Below, one piece after another: positions 1-8,641 of a DNA stretch of 64,000 nucleotides. Position 1 is the stretch's first letter; each line of letters opens with the position of its first letter. The DNA comes from Halothece sp. PCC 7418 (lineage in GTDB: Bacteria; Cyanobacteriota; Cyanobacteriia; Cyanobacteriales; Rubidibacteraceae), in the NCBI RefSeq assembly GCF_000317635.1, contig NC_019779.1:310001-374000 (forward strand), written 5' to 3'. Below the pieces are notes generated by a model. It was given only the letters and a program-made list of their open reading frames with translations. It was not told the origin of the DNA and searched no databases. The translations under genes were made by a program, and so were the position numbers.

Positions 1-309
1 CAGGGAGATGATAAAATAAAAAATAGCCCAAGTTTGATTCCACCAAATTTCATCTTGAGCCAGTTGATCGGGAGTGACTTGTTGCCAAAAGAAACCTGAT
101 AAGTGATCGAACAATTTTCGTATAAATCCTCGTCCTTCTAATTTTCGGATTGCGTTTTCTAACAAACGATCATAGTGGAAAATGGGTAGTGTAATCGCAA
201 TCATTAAATTGATGGCTGAGAGAATCAGAGGAATTAAAGCAATCAAACGCCCCATCCCACTCCAAAGATCAGATTCTTCTCTCGCCACACGCAAAGACAG
301 TTTGCTCAT
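1..309 (-). CDS. Membrane protein, N-terminal part (runs off window)
   Basis: An open reading frame starts at an ATG whose first base is 309 and stays open for 103 codons to the window edge, so only the N-terminus is visible. The protein begins MSKLSLRVAREESDLW and has one strong hydrophobic segment at about residues 24-47 (LIALIPLILSAINLMIAITL), followed by a charged stretch and a second hydrophobic run (WAIFYFIISL) at the edge. It looks like an inner-membrane protein. I do not recognise the family and assign no function. Codon use and spacing to panD are normal for a real gene. Confidence 0.6.
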   Translation of the reverse strand, partial: MSKLSLRVAREESDLWSGMGRLIALIPLILSAINLMIAITLPIFHYDRLLENAIRKLEGRGFIRKLFDHLSGFFWQQVTPDQLAQDEIWWNQTWAIFYFIISL

Positions 310-394
310 GGAATATCACCATTGGGATTCAATCTTATTTTAATTTTACAGTGATGAAAACTTTCTTTCTTAGTTTGATGATTTTTAACGAATA

Positions 395-775
395 TTAAAC
401 CCAAGTCCCAGATTGTGCCAGAATTGGATCGAGGAGGAGGTTATTTTCATCGACAAAAACAATTTGCGGGTGATGGGTTTGCATTTCTTCTGGGGTCAGT
501 AAACCGTAAGTGAGGATGATCAAGCGGTCATTAATTGCGCCAGATCGGGCTGCTGCACCGTTGAGTTCAATTTTACCTGAGTTGGCTTCCAGCGCGATCG
601 CGTAAGTCATTAATCGCGCCCCGGTGGTAATATTCAAGACTTGGACTTGTTCATGAGGTGCAATTCCCGAAGCATCCAACAGCACTTGATCAATCCCAAT
701 ACTACCCATATAGTTTAAGTTACTGTCTGTCACCCGACAGTTATGAATTTTTCCCAAAAGAAACGTCCGTTGCAT
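395..775 (-). CDS. panD: Aspartate 1-decarboxylase
   Basis: PanD decarboxylates L-aspartate to beta-alanine for pantothenate and coenzyme A synthesis. The 127-residue protein starts [16 protein letters not shown], matching the family start (M-x-R-T-x-L-x-GK-H). The self-cleavage site that creates the pyruvoyl cofactor is visible as YMGSIGID, with cleavage expected between Gly and Ser. The GAAAR motif (NGAAARSG) and the late ILTYG motif are also present. An upstream in-frame ATG at 790 would add five residues that the family lacks, so I chose 775. Length matches the usual 120-130 residues. Another coenzyme A gene, coaE, lies far away in this window and is not linked. Confidence 0.95.
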   Translation of the reverse strand: MQRTFLLGKIHNCRVTDSNLNYMGSIGIDQVLLDASGIAPHEQVQVLNITTGARLMTYAIALEANSGKIELNGAAARSGAINDRLIILTYGLLTPEEMQTHHPQIVFVDENNLLLDPILAQSGTWV

Positions 776-931
776 AGGGAAGGTGTTCACCTCGCTTACA
801 ATCAGCCTTTTATTTTATCTTGATCCTAACTTGTTTTGCTACTGTTACAGCAAGTCGTGCCAGAGAAATAACTCCTTGGCTCAATTTAATATTTAAGATG
901 ACTTAGAATGAAGATCGAATCAGGCATTAGA

Positions 932-1345
932 ATGGCAAGGGATATTTTCCATGATTGAGTACGAATCGGCTTAGAAAATGAGGGTTGGATCATTACAGAT
1001 GATCCCTATCTGATCAGTCTGGATAGCATTAACTTTCAGGTTGATTTAGCAGCAGAACGAATGATTGCAGCCGAAAAAGACCATCAAAAAATTGCTGTGG
1101 AAATTCAAAGTTTTGTGAATGCTTCTGCTGTTACTGATTTTTATGGGGCTTTAGGGCAATTTCTCAGTTATCGTTTGGTGTTGGAACGAACTGAACCTGA
1201 AAGAAGTTTGCATTTAGCAGTTCCTTTAGATACTTATGAGATTTTTTTTCAGTCCACTTTTGCTCAGTTAGCAATAAGAGAATATCAACTGAAATTAATT
1301 GTTTATGATTCCTTTAAGGGGGGATTGACGCAATGGATCAATTAA
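932..1345 (+). pseudogene. xisH: XisH-family protein, broken by an early stop codon
   Basis: Read from the ATG at 932, the frame gives MARDIFHD, then TGA at 956-958, then VRIGLENEGWIITDDPYLIS and on to a stop at 1343-1345. Apart from that stop it has the full XisH length (about 137 residues). XisH belongs to the PD-(D/E)XK nuclease-like fold and was named for controlling excision of the fdxN element in heterocystous cyanobacteria; it is widespread beyond them. Here the usual VEIKSF motif reads VEIQSF, so the expected catalytic Lys is Gln. The first usable start after the stop is ATG 1061, which would drop 43 residues including the VDLAAER segment. It overlaps xisI by 13 bases. A sequencing error at the TGA cannot be excluded. 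Confidence 0.75.
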
Positions 1346-1668
1346 CCAAATATCGAAAATTGATTAAAGAGTTACTCTCGAAATATGCTTCTTATCAAAA
1401 AGATCAAGAAGACCGGGAATTACAGTTAATTTTTGATGAAGAACGGGATCATTATTTATGGTTTGATGTTGGCTGGAATGGGGCTAAGCGCATTTATCAT
1501 TGTGTCATTCATTTTGATATTAAAGATGGAAAAGTCTGGTTACAGCAAAATTCAACAGACTTAAATCCTGCGGAGGATTTGATCACATTAGGGGTAGAGA
1601 GAGAGGATATTATTCTGGGCTTTCAGCCTCCGTTCAAACGTCCTTTTACAAATTATGGGGTAGCTTAG
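1333..1668 (+). CDS. xisI: XisI-family protein
   Basis: This 111-residue protein starts MDQLTKYRKLIKELL and contains the family landmarks: D-x-x-R-x-L-Q-L-I-F-D near residue 27, the YLWFDVGW segment, and a C-terminus with LGV-x-R-x-DIILGFQPPFKRPFT. XisI proteins are almost always encoded directly after XisH, and the 13-base overlap with the xisH frame fits this. The two were described together as excision controlling factors of the fdxN element, but most homologues sit far from any such element and their function is unclear. This copy is intact although its partner has an in-frame stop. Confidence 0.9.
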   Translation: MDQLTKYRKLIKELLSKYASYQKDQEDRELQLIFDEERDHYLWFDVGWNGAKRIYHCVIHFDIKDGKVWLQQNSTDLNPAEDLITLGVEREDIILGFQPPFKRPFTNYGVA

Positions 1669-1689
1669 GAAGAAAGAATTCCGATCATA

Positions 1690-2517
1690 ATGATGACTCA
1701 ACAATGGAATAATTTACTGACTCATCTTGGCGTTTGGGAAGGCTCTTTTACTCGTCTGTCTCCTCAAGGTGAAGTTATTGAAGATACACCGAGTCTGGTG
1801 TCGCTAGAAGGATTAAACCAACAGCAAACGGTACGCCAAACGATTGAGAAATTTTCTGCACTGGGAGGAGAAGCTACCTCTCAACAGAGTATGGAGTATC
1901 AAAGCCTAAATCGAAATACGCTAATTTTTGAAAATGGGGCGTTTTCGGTGGGATCGAGCCAGTTTTCCCCGTTTAGCCAGTTTGGGGCGGAATTAGGCTT
2001 TATTGAGCGCGATCGTCGTTTGCGGTTAGTTCCTCTTTATGACCAACAAAGTCAACTTAGCAGTATCACCCTGATCCGAGAACATCGCCAAGGGGTAACC
2101 GTTGAACCTTCTCCGCCTTTAAAAGTAGAACAACTGTTAGGAGAATGGCAAGGAGAAGCGATTACTTTATATCCTGATCTAAGACCGAGAGAAAGTTATA
2201 GGACGCGATTAAACATTACTCAACAGGGAAATCAGTTACAGCAAACGTTGAAAATGGATCAGTGGGAGTTGACTTCTTCTGCAACCATTACCGATCGCGC
2301 TTTACGATTTACCCAAGGGGCGCAGACGGTACAAGTTTTATTGTTACCAGGTGGCGCATCTTGTACCACGCCCCTGAAAATTGAAAACCGTCAACCGTTT
2401 TTCTTAGAAGCAGGATGGTTAGTGGATGCAACTCATCGTCAACGCCTCATGCGTCGCTATGATGAACGGGGAACTTGGATTAGTTTAACCTTAATTGTCG
2501 AAACGAAGGTCAGTTAG
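1690..2517 (+). CDS. DUF3598 family protein (lipocalin-like, cyanobacterial)
   Basis: This 275-residue soluble protein starts MMTQQWNNLLTHLGVWEGSFTR and repeats a similar beta-rich module in its second half (LLGEWQGEAITLYPD), suggesting two calycin-like barrels. The pattern LGVWEGSFTRLSPQGE is typical of the DUF3598 family, which is common in cyanobacteria. Some members are distantly related to the CpeS/CpcS-type bilin lyases, but I see no basis for assigning such an activity here. Two ATGs (1690, 1693) are possible starts. It lies 21 bases after xisI on the same strand and converges with ruvA, leaving only four bases between the two stop codons. Confidence 0.75.
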   Translation: MMTQQWNNLLTHLGVWEGSFTRLSPQGEVIEDTPSLVSLEGLNQQQTVRQTIEKFSALGGEATSQQSMEYQSLNRNTLIFENGAFSVGSSQFSPFSQFGAELGFIERDRRLRLVPLYDQQSQLSSITLIREHRQGVTVEPSPPLKVEQLLGEWQGEAITLYPDLRPRESYRTRLNITQQGNQLQQTLKMDQWELTSSATITDRALRFTQGAQTVQVLLLPGGASCTTPLKIENRQPFFLEAGWLVDATHRQRLMRRYDERGTWISLTLIVETKVS

Positions 2518-2521
2518 AAGT

Positions 2522-3157
2522 TCACCGACTTAACCACGCGATCGCGCTGCGAATCCACTCTTCAGGGTTGGGATTTTTGGCGAGTAAGGAATCTTGACTG
2601 ATGACAGAGAGGGCTTGTTCGATTTCTTCTTTCGAGTAACCTAAGGCGAGTAAGGTCATTTCAATATCTTCGCGGATGGCGGGTTTGGGTGCAACGCTTT
2701 CCTCTCCAGTGACGACTAAACCTGCTTCTGTGCGCCATTGTGCTAACTTACTTTTTAATTCTAGGGCAATGCGTTCGGCAGTTTTTTTACCCACACCGGG
2801 GGTTTTGGCTAAGAGTTGGGTATTTTCGGCGACAATGGCTTCTACTAAATCTCTTAAGCCGAGAGTATCAATGAGCGCGATCGCGACTTGCGTTCCAATC
2901 CCGCTAACAGCAGTAAGTTTCCGAAATAAATCTCGTTCGGCTGCACTATCAAATCCATATAACACAATCGCATCATCTCGAATTTGCTGATGGGTAAAAA
3001 TTTGCACTGATTCGGAATTTTTTTGATCTAACTCTCGCGCTAACCGTGATGGAATTTGAATTTCATATCCCACCTGATTCACTTCTAAAATTAAGTGGAC
3101 TCGGTTTCCTGTAATTTTGACAAGGTTGATAACATTTCCTCGTAAATAACTAATCAT
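2522..3157 (-). CDS. ruvA: Holliday junction branch migration protein RuvA
   Basis: RuvA forms the tetramer that holds Holliday junctions for the RuvB motor during recombinational repair. The 211-residue protein starts MISYLRGNVINLVKITGNRV, as expected for domain I (OB fold). Domain II carries helix-hairpin-helix motifs (LTAVSGIGTQVAIALID at about residues 81-97 and KTPGVGKKTAERIALELK at about 117-134). Domain III (EMTLLALGYSKEEIEQAL) ends near the C-terminus. Length is normal. As usual in cyanobacteria, ruvB is not adjacent. Confidence 0.97.
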   Translation of the reverse strand: MISYLRGNVINLVKITGNRVHLILEVNQVGYEIQIPSRLARELDQKNSESVQIFTHQQIRDDAIVLYGFDSAAERDLFRKLTAVSGIGTQVAIALIDTLGLRDLVEAIVAENTQLLAKTPGVGKKTAERIALELKSKLAQWRTEAGLVVTGEESVAPKPAIREDIEMTLLALGYSKEEIEQALSVISQDSLLAKNPNPEEWIRSAIAWLSR

Positions 3158-3230
3158 TGATGCTGTTTTTAAGAATAAAGCACAGGGGGAGCTTAAAAGT
3201 AATTATACTGCCCACCCCTCTAGATGAAAA

Positions 3231-4757
3231 TTATGCCCCTACCGCTTCTTTAGCTGCGTAGATGACCTCAGCATTAATATTTTCAATGCCATTTTCCCGA
3301 GCATATTTTTCGGTATTGCGCTTCACTTTCCCACGGACAAACCCAGGGATTTTATTGAGTTCTGCTAAGCCGTCTTTTGTCCAGTTAAGGTCAGATTCAG
3401 CAGAGACAGTTTTTGTAATCACTTCTTTGGTATCGTGTCCACCGAAGATTTCTAAGAGGTGATCTTCCATTCCTAAAGTAAAGGAATTATACACTAAATC
3501 AACAATTTGATTCGCGCCTTCATACCCTAAGAACGGACGATAGCCGACGGGGAAGTCTTGAATGTGAATCGGTGCTGCAATCACCCCACAGGGAATATTG
3601 ATGCGTTTCCCGACATGGCGTTCCATTTGTGTGCCGAAAATAGCTGCGGGTTCTAAACGCGCGATCGCGTCCCCAATCGCCCCATTGTCATCACTGATTA
3701 AGACTTCATCACAGTAATCTTGCACTTGTTCTTTGAACCAGTCAGCATCATAAGTGCAGTAAGTCCCTGCTAAAACAACGCGGATGCCCATTTCACGGGC
3801 TAAAATTTTAGTTAGCGCGATCGCGTGGGTATTATCGCCAAAGACAACCGCTTTTTTCCCCGTTAAGTTTTGGCAATCAATGGAACGAGAAAACCAGGCT
3901 GCTTGGGAAACAAACCGCGTCTGATTATCAATATAGCTCTCATAATCGACGTTTGCCCCTTGGTCGTTCAACACTTTCTGAATCGTGCGAATACAACGGG
4001 CGGTTTCCACGATTCCCATTGGTGTTACCTGTACAGAAGGCATCCCAAAGGTTTCTTCGAGATAGCTTGCAGCCATGGGGCCAACTTCCCGATAAGGAAC
4101 TAAGTTAAACCAGGCTTGGGGAAGGGTTTTTAACTCATGCACCGAAGCACCCTGGGGAATAATCTGATTGATTTCGATTCCGAGATCAGCCATTAACCGT
4201 TTCAACTCAGTGAGATCATGTTGATTGTGAAAGCCGAGGGTTGTGGGGCCAATAATATTAACGGAAGGGTTCTCAGTTTTCCCTTCTGGAAGGTCGCCAT
4301 TTTTCTGCGCCTTATTCAGATAGAACTTCACCACCTGCGCCAACGTTTTATCCGCAGCTTGCAACTCATTAACGCGATAGTGATTGACATCGGCTAACAT
4401 GACATCCCCTTGACTATCCAACTGCGCCCGTTGGACAAAGTTTTCTAGGTCTTCTTGCAGAATGCTTGAGGTGCAAGTGGGAGTAAGAATCGTTAAGTCG
4501 GGATGGATTTCTGAATCTTTGCGAGTAATGTTATCAACCACTTTTTCTTGCGACCCTCTGGCGAGAACTTTGCGATCAACAACGCTGGTGGTCACTGGAG
4601 TAAAATTGCGATCGCGCTCTAACATTGACCGCATAACATTGAAATAATCATCTCCTAAAGGGGCGTGCATAATGGCGTGAACATTTTTAAACGAGCTAGC
4701 CACGCGCAATGTCCCGATATGAGCCGGACCCGCGTACATCCAATAAGCCAGTTTCAT
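3231..4757 (-). CDS. chlB: Light-independent protochlorophyllide reductase subunit B
   Basis: ChlB and ChlN form the nitrogenase-like catalytic component that, with the ChlL iron protein, reduces protochlorophyllide to chlorophyllide in the dark. The 508-residue protein starts [40 protein letters not shown], which is diagnostic for ChlB, and has the [13 protein letters not shown] and [15 protein letters not shown] segments. The C-terminus holds the small ChlB-specific domain ([27 protein letters not shown]). It is a single-gene unit here; chlL and chlN are not in the window. Together with chlD at the other end it shows a chlorophyll-producing organism. Confidence 0.97.
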   Translation of the reverse strand: MKLAYWMYAGPAHIGTLRVASSFKNVHAIMHAPLGDDYFNVMRSMLERDRNFTPVTTSVVDRKVLARGSQEKVVDNITRKDSEIHPDLTILTPTCTSSILQEDLENFVQRAQLDSQGDVMLADVNHYRVNELQAADKTLAQVVKFYLNKAQKNGDLPEGKTENPSVNIIGPTTLGFHNQHDLTELKRLMADLGIEINQIIPQGASVHELKTLPQAWFNLVPYREVGPMAASYLEETFGMPSVQVTPMGIVETARCIRTIQKVLNDQGANVDYESYIDNQTRFVSQAAWFSRSIDCQNLTGKKAVVFGDNTHAIALTKILAREMGIRVVLAGTYCTYDADWFKEQVQDYCDEVLISDDNGAIGDAIARLEPAAIFGTQMERHVGKRINIPCGVIAAPIHIQDFPVGYRPFLGYEGANQIVDLVYNSFTLGMEDHLLEIFGGHDTKEVITKTVSAESDLNWTKDGLAELNKIPGFVRGKVKRNTEKYARENGIENINAEVIYAAKEAVGA

Positions 4758-5198
4758 AGATTAACGTTTGTTTTCCGTGTGAGCATTTACGTTGCATTGT
4801 CTCAAATGTCTGTTGCAAACTTTTCAGGAGATCTTTCCTAGCCAAAACCGCCCAACCCTTTACTCTGAGCTTTTTTTCTCTTATTTTGACCGCGATTTAA
4901 ACAACACAAATTTTGTTTAATCTATAGGTTTCTTAAAGTCTTGGAAAACTTCTTAATCTTTGTTGTTTGGTCATTCGTCATTCGTCATTCGTCATTAGTT
5001 ATTAAACAACAAAGGACAAAGGACGAAGGACAAGGGACAAAAAATGGTCACTGGTCATTCGTCCCCCTCAACTGAATCGGAAACACTGATTCTATAAATT
5101 GATAGAAATCGGGGATCTCCCCTGGCACTTTGATCCCAAATCGATGTAGCATGATCCAAAAGCGAAATCATTCATTTTAATAAAACTTTATCCCCGTT
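4758..5198. other. Intergenic region between chlB and the thioredoxin gene
   Basis: This 441-base divergent intergenic region holds no gene I can support. It must contain the promoters for chlB (leftward) and the thioredoxin-like gene (rightward). Its middle carries two heptamer arrays (4971-4998 and 5011-5038), described separately. No RNA gene or clear riboswitch was recognised. Confidence 0.6.
4971..5038. repeat. Two short tandem heptamer arrays
   Basis: Three exact copies of TCATTCG and one variant (TCATTAG) run from 4971 to 4998. After a 12-base spacer, four copies of a second heptamer follow at 5011-5038 (AAAGGAC twice, GAAGGAC, AAGGGAC). Such short tandemly repeated heptamers (STRR-like) are known from intergenic regions of many cyanobacteria. 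Their role is unknown and copy number varies between strains. Confidence 0.85.
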
Positions 5199-5540
5199 AT
5201 GGTTGCTACCGTTAACGAAAATAATTTTTCCCAAGAAGTTCTCTCTTCACCACAACCCACCTTAGTTCACTTCTGGGCTCCTTGGTGCGGTTTATGCCGT
5301 TTAATTATGCCAACTTTGATTACGTTCCAAAATAGTTGGGATCAAAAAATTAAATTAGTAAGTATTAATGCTGATGAAAATTTTAAGTTAGCGAATACTT
5401 ATCGCTTAAAAAGTTTACCGACTTTAATTTTATTTGATCAAGGGAAAGTGGTTTGTCGTTTAGAAGAATTAAAAGGGCGCGATGAACTCTATCGCACCCT
5501 TGAAACCTTAGTGAGTAATCAATTGGCTAGTTCAGCTTAG
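5199..5540 (+). CDS. Thioredoxin-like protein with WCGLC active site
   Basis: This 113-residue protein has the thioredoxin fold pattern: VHFWAPWCGLC with cysteines at residues 30 and 33, then NADEN, the cis-Pro motif LPTLILFDQGK and a closing amphipathic helix. The redox pair is CGLC, whereas classical thioredoxins have CGPC; loss of the Pro is expected to shift the redox potential. No signal peptide is visible, so it probably acts in the cytoplasm as a disulfide reductase. It converges with ftsH and their coding ends overlap by 14 bases. I leave the gene symbol empty because the trx subtype cannot be settled by eye. Confidence 0.88.
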   Translation: MVATVNENNFSQEVLSSPQPTLVHFWAPWCGLCRLIMPTLITFQNSWDQKIKLVSINADENFKLANTYRLKSLPTLILFDQGKVVCRLEELKGRDELYRTLETLVSNQLASSA

Positions 5541-7536
5541 AATAGCTGAGTGCAGAGGCTTCCTGACCATTTTCCTGATGGTTGTCCGTGGAAGACTCTG
5601 GTTTTAAAGCCTCGGGTAAAGTCCCAGTTTTGAGCCAGTTTTGGAAATGTTCTGGGGCTTTGACCTGAGATAATTTTTCGGTTAAGTTATCCCCATCTAA
5701 CACTTCTACTTCGAGAAGACTTTGGGCGGTTTCTTCTAGCACGTCCCGATTTTCCTGTAGAATATGTTGCGCGATGGTATGGGCATCTTCTACGATCCGC
5801 TTCACTTCTTCATCAATGGCTGCGGTAACTTGGGGACCAACGGAACGACGGGGGCTGCTTAAGCCAGGAATATATTGCTGTTGAGGCTTTTCAAACGCGA
5901 TCGGACCTAAACGGTCACTCATGCCATAGAGAGTCACACAGCGTTCTGCAAGATCCGTTGCTTTTTGAATGTCATCGCTTGCACCTGTGGAGACTTTCCC
6001 AAAGACCACTTCTTCAGCAGAACGTCCCGCTAACATAATGGCAATACGGCCCCGAATCTCATCTTCCGCAACGAGAAAACGGTCTTCTTCGGGCAACTGA
6101 AGGGTATAGCCTAACGCACCAGCCCCACGAGGAACAATAGAAATTTTTTCCACACGACCCGCACCAGGCATCAAACTACCCACCATGGCGTGACCGACTT
6201 CGTGATAAGCAACGGTGGTTTTTTCTTCCTCTTGCAGCACTCGTGATTTTTTCTCTAAGCCAGCAATGACCCGCTCTAAGGCTTCATCAAAGTCGGCACT
6301 TGTCACGTATTCATGATTATTCCGTGCTGCGAGAAGGGCTGCTTCATTGACTAAGTTAGCCAGATCTGCCCCTGCAAAACCAGGGGTGCGACCTGCAATG
6401 ACGGATAAGTCCACATCTTCAGCCAGTTTAATGTTGGGAACATGAACTTCTAAGATTTCTTTCCGTCCTTTCTTATCAGGACGATCAACTCCTACTTGAC
6501 GGTCAAAGCGTCCAGGGCGTTGTAATGCAGGGTCTAAGACTTCGGGACGGTTCGTTGCTGCTAAGACAATAACCCCAGTATTGGCATCAAAGCCATCCAT
6601 TTCGTTAAGTAACTGGTTGAGGGTTTGTTCTTGTTCATCATTTCCGCCTCCCCCCGTCATTGCACCGTTACCACCACGGGATTTACCAAGGGCATCGAGT
6701 TCGTCAATAAAGATGATACAAGGGGCTTGTTGTTGTGCTTGTTGGAATAAGTCACGAACACGGGATGCACCGACCCCAACAAACATTTCAATGAACTCAG
6801 ACCCAGAGATACTAAAGAAGGGAACATTGGCTTCCCCTGCGACAGCTTTCGCAAGAAGGGTTTTCCCAGTTCCTGGGGGTCCGACCAGGAGAACGCCTTT
6901 CGGAATCTTCGCGCCGAGTCGGCTGTATTTTGTGGCATTTTTAAGATAATCCACGACTTCTTTTAATTCTTCTTTGGCTTCATCAACGCCAGCAATGTCA
7001 CTGAAGGTAAAGCCAGTGTCGCCTTCGGAGTAAATCCGTGCTTTGCTTCTACCGACAGACATAATGGGGTTACTTGCCCCACCTTGAGCGCGATTAAATA
7101 AGAAATAGGCAAGACCGAAAAAGAGTAATGGGGGTAAAATCCAACTCAGTGCGCCGACGAGCCAGCCTGCGCCACCGCCTGCGGGTTGTCCGCTATATTC
7201 AACGTTATTCGCTTCTAAAACGTCTGTTAAATCGCGATCGCTGGGAACGTTAAAGGTTTGTCGAACCAGAGGCGCGTTTTCTTCTTCCACTGCATCGGGT
7301 TTGAGTTTATATTCGATGCGTTCGGGTCCGATGCTGACTTCTTCAACTTGATTATTTTTAACTTGCTCTATAAATTGACTATAGGGGACTTCTTTTCCTT
7401 CTGGACTGGAGAAGAAGCTCGCTACTAATAGGGTTAAGGCAATAATGGGAAAGAGCCAACTGCCGTTAAACCTTGGTTTTTCCTTGCTATTATTTTTATT
7501 TTGAGAATTATTCTTATTTGGGTTTTCTGTAACCAT
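5527..7536 (-). CDS. ftsH: ATP-dependent zinc metalloprotease FtsH
   Basis: FtsH is a membrane-anchored AAA+ protease that degrades misfolded or damaged membrane proteins; in cyanobacteria the family is central to photosystem repair. The 669-residue protein has a first transmembrane segment at about residues 28-44, a periplasmic/lumenal domain, a second membrane segment near 125-147, Walker A GPPGTGKT, Walker [12 protein letters not shown], the second region of homology ([19 protein letters not shown]) and the zinc site HEVGH. Cyanobacteria have four FtsH paralogues; the unusually polar Asn/Lys-rich N-terminus does not let me tell which one this is. Confidence 0.97.
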   Translation of the reverse strand: MVTENPNKNNSQNKNNSKEKPRFNGSWLFPIIALTLLVASFFSSPEGKEVPYSQFIEQVKNNQVEEVSIGPERIEYKLKPDAVEEENAPLVRQTFNVPSDRDLTDVLEANNVEYSGQPAGGGAGWLVGALSWILPPLLFFGLAYFLFNRAQGGASNPIMSVGRSKARIYSEGDTGFTFSDIAGVDEAKEELKEVVDYLKNATKYSRLGAKIPKGVLLVGPPGTGKTLLAKAVAGEANVPFFSISGSEFIEMFVGVGASRVRDLFQQAQQQAPCIIFIDELDALGKSRGGNGAMTGGGGNDEQEQTLNQLLNEMDGFDANTGVIVLAATNRPEVLDPALQRPGRFDRQVGVDRPDKKGRKEILEVHVPNIKLAEDVDLSVIAGRTPGFAGADLANLVNEAALLAARNNHEYVTSADFDEALERVIAGLEKKSRVLQEEEKTTVAYHEVGHAMVGSLMPGAGRVEKISIVPRGAGALGYTLQLPEEDRFLVAEDEIRGRIAIMLAGRSAEEVVFGKVSTGASDDIQKATDLAERCVTLYGMSDRLGPIAFEKPQQQYIPGLSSPRRSVGPQVTAAIDEEVKRIVEDAHTIAQHILQENRDVLEETAQSLLEVEVLDGDNLTEKLSQVKAPEHFQNWLKTGTLPEALKPESSTDNHQENGQEASALSYSKLN

Positions 7537-7821
7537 GTCTTTCGACTTGTTTGAACCTCACTGTCGAGGATGAGAGGTTGATGTTAGCTCTCAACCTTCT
7601 TTTGTTCTATACCTCGATCTTCGCGCTGATCGGCTCTAAAAACGGCTACCTTGAGTTAGAAATCAGTGATTCGTCCTCTATCATGGGTTATTGGTCGTTG
7701 GTTAGAGATAGCGTTTCTGTGTCTGTTGAGAATAGTGACCAGTGAGCAGTTACCAGTTACCAGTTACCAGTTACCAGTTACCAAAGAACTAAGAACTAAG
7801 AACTAAGAACTAAGAACTAAA
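7537..7821. other. Intergenic region upstream of ftsH with heptamer arrays
   Basis: The 285 bases between ftsH and the FMN-binding gene hold no convincing gene. A 64-codon frame at 7551-7745 has no recognisable product and lies in the ftsH promoter region. The right end consists of two heptamer arrays that run up to the stop codon of the neighbouring gene. Confidence 0.55.
7747..7820. repeat. Paired 5 x 7-bp tandem arrays
   Basis: Five perfect copies of CAGTTAC occupy 7747-7781 and five perfect copies of GAACTAA occupy 7786-7820, separated by only four bases (CAAA). Each array is exactly 35 bp. The second array ends one base before the stop codon (complement of 7822-7824) of the oxidase-like gene. 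These are STRR-type cyanobacterial heptamers with two different units placed side by side. Confidence 0.95.
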
Positions 7822-8400
7822 CTAGGGATTGACTTCTTGTTGAAACCAGTTCCCCTGATCATCACAGGAATAAAGATAGCGATTTTGGGGGTTTCCTTTC
7901 AGGGTGAGGTAATCAAGGTGGTGGGGAGAAAAGAGTAAAAGGGTGAAGGTTTGAGGGGGATGATGTGGAGAGGGATTTGCTTCAGTGAAGGTGGTTTCGG
8001 GTGCGGTACGTTTGGCTTTGGGATGGGGCCAAGCAAAGAGTAAACGGGCGTTATCAGAGAGATTTTCCCACACCGTTTGTCGCAGAGAAGCCAAGGCGGT
8101 ATTTTCTGAGTCAATGACTTTGATGATTCCCCGAAAGCGAAACTGTTCGCGAGATTTAGTAAAGTACCAACAAATTTCGGCTTGCGGTTGTTGTTGGAGA
8201 TGATGATTTTTCTCGCTGCGAGCGTCACTAATGATTTGAAGATCGTTGCTGTTGTCTCGAAAGCCCCGAAAAACAACGGTACGGTTGGCGGGTTGACCGT
8301 TGGGGGTAACAGTGGCGAGTTGAAAAAAACGGGAGTCGGGATGAGAGCGATTTTGATGCAGCGATCGCGCGATCGCGCTACGCCAAGGGGCTAAAGACAT
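7822..8400 (-). CDS. Pyridoxamine 5'-phosphate oxidase-like FMN-binding protein
   Basis: The 192-residue protein begins MSLAPWRSAIARSLHQNRSHPDSRFFQLATVTPNGQPANRTVVFRG, the pattern of the FMN-binding split-barrel PPOX-like family found throughout cyanobacteria (Npun_F5749/Alr4036 type). RTVVFRGF and SDARSEKNHHL correspond to the FMN phosphate-binding strands, and QFRFRG to the substrate side. The C-terminal RLNP-type signature of true PdxH is not seen (it ends NWFQQEVNP), so pyridoxal phosphate synthesis should not be assumed. A tandem HIP1 octamer pair lies within its first codons (8361-8376). Confidence 0.8.
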   Translation of the reverse strand: MSLAPWRSAIARSLHQNRSHPDSRFFQLATVTPNGQPANRTVVFRGFRDNSNDLQIISDARSEKNHHLQQQPQAEICWYFTKSREQFRFRGIIKVIDSENTALASLRQTVWENLSDNARLLFAWPHPKAKRTAPETTFTEANPSPHHPPQTFTLLLFSPHHLDYLTLKGNPQNRYLYSCDDQGNWFQQEVNP

Positions 8401-8641
8401 GAGATCTTATACAATTTTTCGAGGTTGTCCTTCACAGGGTAGTTTGAAAAACATGGCAAAACATCTATCTCTTTTCGGATTATGGCGATGACACATTGGG
8501 TTGACATAGCGTAATTTTCACGGAATAGCAACACTTTTTCTAAGACCTTTACCCCTTTGCAAGAATTAATTTAAGATCAGAATCTCAGTCATTACTGGAA
8601 CATCAACTAATTCAATCAGCCCTTACGATAGAGACAAATCA

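Noticed and set aside
7551-7745. Small gene of 64 codons upstream of ftsH
   Set aside because: No recognisable family, no good ribosome site, and it lies in the promoter region of ftsH.
7747-7820. CRISPR-like repeats
   Set aside because: Units are only seven bases and directly adjacent, with no spacers, and no cas genes are in the window.
8401-8641. Cobalamin riboswitch before the B12-dependent nrdJ
   Set aside because: I looked for the conserved B12-box and its flanking stems and saw none.
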